64,000 nucleotides of DNA from Channa striata (lineage: Eukaryota; Chordata; Actinopteri; Anabantiformes; Channidae): contig CM065188.1 of NCBI GenBank assembly GCA_033026295.1, positions 16,140,354-16,204,353 on the forward strand, given 5' to 3'. How positions within the stretch are numbered: the stretch's first letter is position 1; each line of letters opens with the position of its first letter. A program made the translations under genes and the position numbers. Positions 58,369-64,000 of the stretch are shown here, one piece after another. The notes beneath the pieces were generated by a model, which did no database searches, was not told where the DNA came from, and was given only the letters and a program-made list of their open reading frames with translations.

Positions 58369-60329
58369 TGATGGTTTCAACCGTGCTACAGCACTTTTAG
58401 AAACCGTTTTTAGCCTAACGTCCGTCACCGCGGCCCAAGACGTCGTGTCACTAAATGAAATGGATTCAGTGCTCATAAAAACTCTCAGACAGCTGAGAGA
58501 GTGAAGGATGTTTGTGAGAATTATAAGTAAGTTCAAACTACAAACCGACAATGAGAAATGAAAGTTTCCGCTACGAAGCCGGAACACGAACACTGAGCCA
58601 AGTTCCGGTGGCCTGTGTAAAGCACTTTGGATAAAAGCCGTGTGCACATATTTATGCTGCTGTGAGTGTGTGTGTGTGTGTTTATACACTTTATGTGTAA
58701 AACTGGATCAGTTCTTGTTCTTGTTTCGCCTTTTGCCATTAGCATTAGCTGCTTGTGTGCTCGGCTGGAGTTTCCCGCACAAGAAACAAAACCTAAATGA
58801 ATGTCGACACACACTGTTCGAGTTAGAACATCGTCACACACACCTGGAGTAAATACGGAGATTTATTTTTAAACTTTTTTTATTAAAATCTCATCCCGAC
58901 ATTTCAGTTTCTTAACCTAAGACACCAGCAGGAAGAGACAAATTATTTCTCTGCCGTACTTCAAATGTGACACAAAAATCAACTTTACCATCACACCCCT
59001 TAAATATTTACTATATGATTTATTAATGATATACTGACACAGTTGTGTCTTTTCACAGGTACTTATTTTATTTCCTCCCAGTTGACTCAGAATTTACAGG
59101 CATCATTGAATTTTCCTGAAAAAAAGAATATTCCAACCCACATATTTCATACTTCTTAACCTTCACTTCATGCAGATTATGAGCCTGTTATGACATTAAT
59201 CTGGTGAACAGTACAGCACAGAGTTTAAATGAACGCAAGTATTATTAGTATTATTATAATCATTGTAATATATTTAGAAATGAAACCACATTTAAAGCAG
59301 CTCTTCTAAAACACGTTCAGTACTATTTAACACACACTGTGGCTGCAGGTTTTCATATTACTTTCAATATTTTGATGTGGTTCTTGCACTGCAGATGGAA
59401 ATGAGCTAAATTGTTCATTTGGTGCAATGTCTCGTTTCTCCCCTTCAACCTGAAAACACCAACACAGATATTAGGCGACACATTGAGTGAAAGCACGACT
59501 CAGGAAGTTAAAACACACAACGATTCATAGAGTGGAGGTGACAGTTTGGAAAATTTTGAAATTTACACACAAGTCCTCACAGGTGAATAAATCGCAAGTA
59601 ATAAATAAATAATGACATTTTACAATAAGTGTAGTGTGTGTTTTTTTTTTCTTTATGGTTTAATTTTACATTTAAAATCTGTAGCTAATCAGGCAGCTGC
59701 TGGTTATAGCTGCTGTTTGTCTGGTTCCATGTGGCTCCTGCCAGAGTGGCTGAATTCTACTGAATCCGAAAACCCTTCTCCTGTCGTGTTTGTCCTGAAA
59801 GCTCTAAGTCAGAGAGGCTGGACCCGACCCTGGCTCCAACTCTTTCTGTCCTAATTCCACGAATCACAAATCCACGTTTCCCAGTAAATGTGGCAAACCA
59901 CAAGTTTAACCACAGAGTGTCAGCTCATTAGAGGACATTCACTCAGACCTGTATGTGTCTGTTTAATAACATTTTATTAATATATGTACTGGATTCCTTC
60001 GGCTCAGGTCTGGATTAGCCGTTACTTTAGTTGCTGCTTTGAACAACACAGTCTTTTAGGTGTAATGAGAAAGTCTGAAGCGTTTTACTTCATGCGCGTT
60101 TGACTAGTATGAGCCGAGATGTGAAAGATGCTGCAAAATTCTAATAATCTAGACGACGTTTTCAAGTGAGTGATTCTGTCCTGTCGCCGCCCTGTTCCTG
60201 GAACTGCCAACTTGAATTGATGAACTTGTGACTCAGTGTTAAGAAAGAAAAAAACCCACCCCCACATATTAGGCCTGGGCACTGAAAAGCTTCTGACCCG
60301 GAAAGATCCCGTGTTTGTGTCTCCTCCCA
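58369..60329. other. 3' flank of copy F
   Basis: Includes a retroposon-like tail near 58617-58638 ('aaagcactttggataaaagc') and a short GT run at about 58666-58681. No coding exon supported. Confidence 0.5.
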
Positions 60330-60510
60330 TTTTGTCTGCCCCCTCTGTAAGGCACGGACCACAGGGTCAGTGGTTCGACTCCCGGTCCATCTCTGCTACA
60401 AGACAGTGAACCCCAGGTTGGGTCAGATGAGCACTTTGCCTGGCAGTGTGTGAGTGAGTGAGTGTGTGTGAATGGGTGAATGAGAAGCTGCATTGTAAAG
60501 TGTCTGTTCA
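60330..60510 (+). mobile_element. tRNA-derived SINE relic
   Basis: Contains a B-box-like ggttcgactcccgg (about 60371-60384), then 'gagcactttgcctggcag' and 'gtgtgaatgggtgaatgaga' and a 'gtaaag' end, the usual body of a widespread teleost SINE. The A box is degraded. Confidence 0.65.
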
Positions 60511-63175
60511 CACATTCTGACATTCTTCTAATCCCAGGAATAAATGAGCTGTTGGTAGATTAGGTGTGAAGATGTCGCATTAAAACAGAAAAGATCCTTG
60601 TGCCATGACATTTTATAACCGTGTGTGTTTACTTGCAGAAACATTTCCATCCGTGGGATGTGGCTGTGAATGTGGAGCCCTCGGCCCCTGTCCCCTTCAC
60701 AGACGTGTCTGAGAGGAAGGTGAGTTCGGCTCGGGACATCACATCGTGTGGACATGTTTTGTTGGAAACTGGTTTTCCTGTGTGTTGCTTGACTTGCTGA
60801 ACCCCCCACAGCAAGTCTCATGTGTGCGGTTTCACACTCAGCACTGCTGCACCATCACCACTTACTGCTCACAGTCAATCCTGATTAAATGTGAACACGT
60901 GATTCCTCAGCATTGACTGTGTGAACAGTCACCATCTGAAACATGAACAACATCATCTTTGGTTTTATATCATTTTAAACCAGCTCTTGTCAATACAGAG
61001 AAACAGAGATGTCGTTATCGTTTTGAAATCACAGATGAGCGGAACATGACTCATCCGATGCACCACAGAGGTGAACTGAGCACAGCAGGAGCTGCAGTAG
61101 AAGCGGAACTCGGGTTGAGAGTAAATGTGATACAGATAATTATCTGCATCCCCGAAAGAATTGTTATTTGTCGTTGATATGATGGTGCTTGTTTTCACTA
61201 TTTCATCTTTAATTCAAAACTTACATTAGGCAGATCTGAAACTAGATAACGTTTAGGATATAAAAACTAAAAAGACAGAGAGACACTTTTCCCATAATGA
61301 GCTCAGAGCTTGTTTTTCTCTCAGCATTTGAACTCTGCTTTGTTATTAGACACACGTTTTAAAGGGGATTTTACAGCTTTGAGGCAGTGGTGGGATCCTG
61401 GCAAAGCCCAAATCCAGCAGCTCAGCCAGTGCTTGACCCGGTCCATTTCAAGTTGAACGTACTGTCGACCTCACTACACACTTACTTCAGTTGAACCAGC
61501 AAACGGGACGTTTCCCCTCGAACTCGAACCCTCGTCGTGCAGCTTCTGACTGACTGAACACACCTGATCCAGGTAACCAGCAGAGGGGCCTGCAGGGGGA
61601 CTCGGAACCAAGCAGGGCCGCGGCCCTGGAGGCCTGGCGTTCGACAAACGGGAATTTGATTTGATTTGATTTTTCTTTTGGCTCGAAAAAAAAATCAGCA
61701 TTATTACACACAAAGAAGTTTACGTTTTAGCAATAAACTGACAACAATCCACGAAGGAGTTTATGTTTTATTGACTTTTAATTTTGCGAAACAAAAAAGG
61801 ACAAAACGTTTTTCACACAAATTCGGCGACCACAAACGTTTCAGAGCCTTTGAAATATCTTCTCTGACTTAAAGTTGATATTAGTTAGTTTTTTTTTTCC
61901 ATTTTCCTTTTATACTTTATGAACAAAAATATTTTTTCTGACACTACATCAACGTTGATGTAAAGTGAAATGACTTAATACTATTATAAGAATTAGTACA
62001 TAGCAGCTCGTTGAGCCAAACACTCTTTAGAATGTTTTGATGCAGAGATGATAAAAAACCCACAACGCTCTCGGTTTTACACTGTGGCCATTTTATCGAC
62101 ACTTCTAATTATTTGTATTATTTCTAATGTATTTGTCTCCCACAAACCGTCTGAAAGGTTTGACCCAACAAGGTGACAGTCACCTCAGACACTGTGTCCA
62201 CTGGGGAGAACAGTAGATCCACTGTCTACACCTGAATCTTGATTTGTGCTGTTATGAGTAATGACGTGAAGATGCAGTGGGCGGCATGGATATGAACTGT
62301 AATAACACACAACTTTACCTTCTTGTTTGAGGCGGAAGGTGACGCGATATGAAGCGAATGAGCTGAAGAGTTTCATGTGGGGACATGGGCTGACTCAGGG
62401 GGACTTAGACGTGGTCCCTGTTTGAATATTAGAACCAGGCAAGTGCAAAACTGAATCGAGCCCTAAGAGATATGAAAACATCATGTGGTGTGGTTCACTT
62501 CCTGCTGAAGAGAAGGAGTGATGGGGAAACATCTTTGAGCGCAGGTACTGATGGTGGAAATGACAGAACAGCAGAAACACTGTGAGCCACACATGGTTTT
62601 GAGACCGAGGAACATGTGACTGTTACCCCACAGGAACATGATGAAGTCATGCTGATGAAAAAATAACATTTGAAATATGCAAACATTAGTTTGGCTGCAT
62701 TCCTAGTTCGTGGTGTTTGAGCTGGTTGTATTTCCTTGTTCTTCCAGTCAGCGAGGGCCACGCTGACCCGGTTGGGAATCTTTGTCCTCACGTGGCACAG
62801 ATGTGTGTATTTTTATCCTGAAGCAGATCTGGAATTAGACAAAGTTTTTTAATGTTTATATGGACGATTTATCGAAGTCTTTGATTGGCTGTGGGACAGC
62901 ATGTAGGGGCCATGATTCCATAATCATTTGGCGTATGCAGATGATTTAGTGAATATTTTAATATTGCAGGACTTTAACAGTTACTGAGGGTTTGTTCATC
63001 AACACGGATATGAACCATTCAGTTTATGTGTAAATATAAACTTGTATGTCTGATGGCGACATGTTATGACACAGAATTTCAAACCTTCATCATAACTGTA
63101 CCTTTACTTTCAGAGAAATAAGTGCTCACGTGTTTTTAACCACGTTCGATTTTCCATCCTAAGGCGGACGTCCGT
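60511..63175. other. non-coding sequence with one weak exon candidate
   Basis: No recognised gene. A splice-flanked 81-nt open segment at 60639-60719 is discussed under findings. The rest is AT-rich sequence. Confidence 0.4.
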
Positions 63176-63345
63176 CCACCCTGAGCCTGGTTCTTCCGTT
63201 AAAGGGAGTTTTTCCTCTCCACTGTTGCCTGTAGCTGCTCAAGGGGCATTTGTTGGCTTTTCTCTGAATGACGTGATTATGTAAAGTGCCTGGAGACGAC
63301 TTGGTTGTAAGTTGGTGCCATATAAATAAGGATGAATTGAATTCT
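63176..63345 (+). mobile_element. LINE 3' end, same family as 27322-30523
   Basis: 'ttaaagggagtttttcctct' and 'gctcaaggggcatttgttgg' followed by 'ggtgccatataaataaggat' and a gaattgaattc end. Confidence 0.8.
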
Positions 63346-63520
63346 TCAGCAGGCATCCAAAGGTGAGCGATAAGATTTTATTTTGGGCTCCTTGAACTGA
63401 ATTTGCCTCTGACTTACTCTTTGCTTCTCCTATTCTGTCCCTGCTTATTCTACCTCTATTATTCTAATTCCTTCCTTGTTTAGTCACTTTTTCATTCCCT
63501 CCATCCTTCTTTGTGCTTTG

Positions 63521-63634
63521 ATAGCGGCTCAAGGGGGATTTGTTGGATTTGCTCTACACATCTTTATAGTTATGTGAAATGCCTTGTTATGAAGTGGAGC
63601 TATATTATTAAAGTTGAATTGAATTAATTAAATG
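63521..63634 (+). mobile_element. LINE 3' end fragment, same family
   Basis: 'gcggctcaagggggatttgt' followed by a degenerate tail 'attaaagttgaattgaatta'. About 175 bases behind the previous copy, so two nested or successive insertions. Confidence 0.75.
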
Positions 63635-64000
63635 GGTTTGACCCAACAAACAGTTGTTAGTTTCAGCTGCGACTCATTGCTGCGGTTTCACTGGTCCCGT
63701 TGGTTTGTTACGCAGCTTAAATCCTGCACAGGCTGTTGGTGGTGACAATGCAAAACCTTTGCTGCGTTTCACCTTCAGGGGTTTTTCAATCCCTTCACTC
63801 TCTGGGTATTTTTTTTTACTTCCTTTGCCCACCCAGGTTCTGCTTCTATTGCAGCTCCATCTGCATTCAGTTTATCTCTCTTGTGTATCAGATGAGTCAT
63901 AACGATTTTCCACTGCTCTATGATTTGAAAGAAATGGCCCACACCCCTCTGTTATGACAAGAAGTGGTTTAAAATGTTATTGGTGCACGCTTAATGTTTC
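63635..64000. other. end of window, no feature recognised
   Basis: Short open frames only; no domain or splice structure seen. Confidence 0.4.

Noticed and set aside
1..64000. CRISPR arrays, rRNA, tRNA genes, bacterial operons or a prophage
   Set aside because: No regular direct-repeat/spacer pattern, rRNA core or intact tRNA found. The only tRNA-like box (60371) belongs to a SINE relic, and gene structure is clearly that of a vertebrate.

Overview
The window looks like teleost fish nuclear DNA. It has split genes with GT/AG introns, many GT/CA microsatellites, fish-type non-LTR retrotransposons (an esterase-ORF1 CR1/L2-group LINE, L2-like and RTE-like relics), a tRNA-derived SINE relic and a TA-flanked MITE. 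I saw no rRNA, tRNA gene, CRISPR array or bacterial operon. All family assignments come from reading translated exons by eye; no database search was run.

Layout. (1) 1329-12276, plus strand: a complete seven-coding-exon gene for a WAS/WASL-interacting protein, closest to WIPF2 (456 aa), with a 3' UTR running to about 13.8 kb. (2) 15.9-58.4 kb: a tandem array of small plus-strand genes for single-V-set immunoglobulin membrane proteins of butyrophilin/MOG-like appearance. Each gene has five exons: signal peptide, IgV, short linker, transmembrane, cytoplasmic tail. I label the copies A (15995-17258, no TM or tail exon), B (19650-23196, no signal exon, damaged TM exon), C (30716-35761, intact but tail cut short), D (39214-44275, one-base frameshift in IgV), E (46827-50994, intact, 219 aa) and F (56298-58368, intact, most divergent, 232 aa). 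A spare signal-peptide exon lies at 25889. Every intron is phase 1, so exons of different copies are interchangeable in frame. (3) 58.4-64 kb: mostly non-coding, with SINE and LINE 3' tails.

History visible in the sequence. Two nested segmental duplications made the array: the B block (about 17.8-26.5 kb) matches the C block (about 32.6-39.8 kb), and the D gene region matches the E gene region almost base for base. Later insertions distinguish the copies: an L2 3' end just before the IgV exon of B, a twin-primed LINE in the last intron of B, and a 2.2 kb unidentified insertion in D. A large imperfect inverted repeat (53299-55237) separates E from F.

How the genes work together. WIPF2 is an actin/WASP-pathway gene unrelated to the array. 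The Ig genes look like a young, birth-and-death family of cell-surface receptors or ligands. The most interesting possibility is that A (signal but no membrane anchor) and B (anchor but no signal) are one transcription unit encoding a two-IgV protein; the exon phases allow this, but transcripts are needed to show it.
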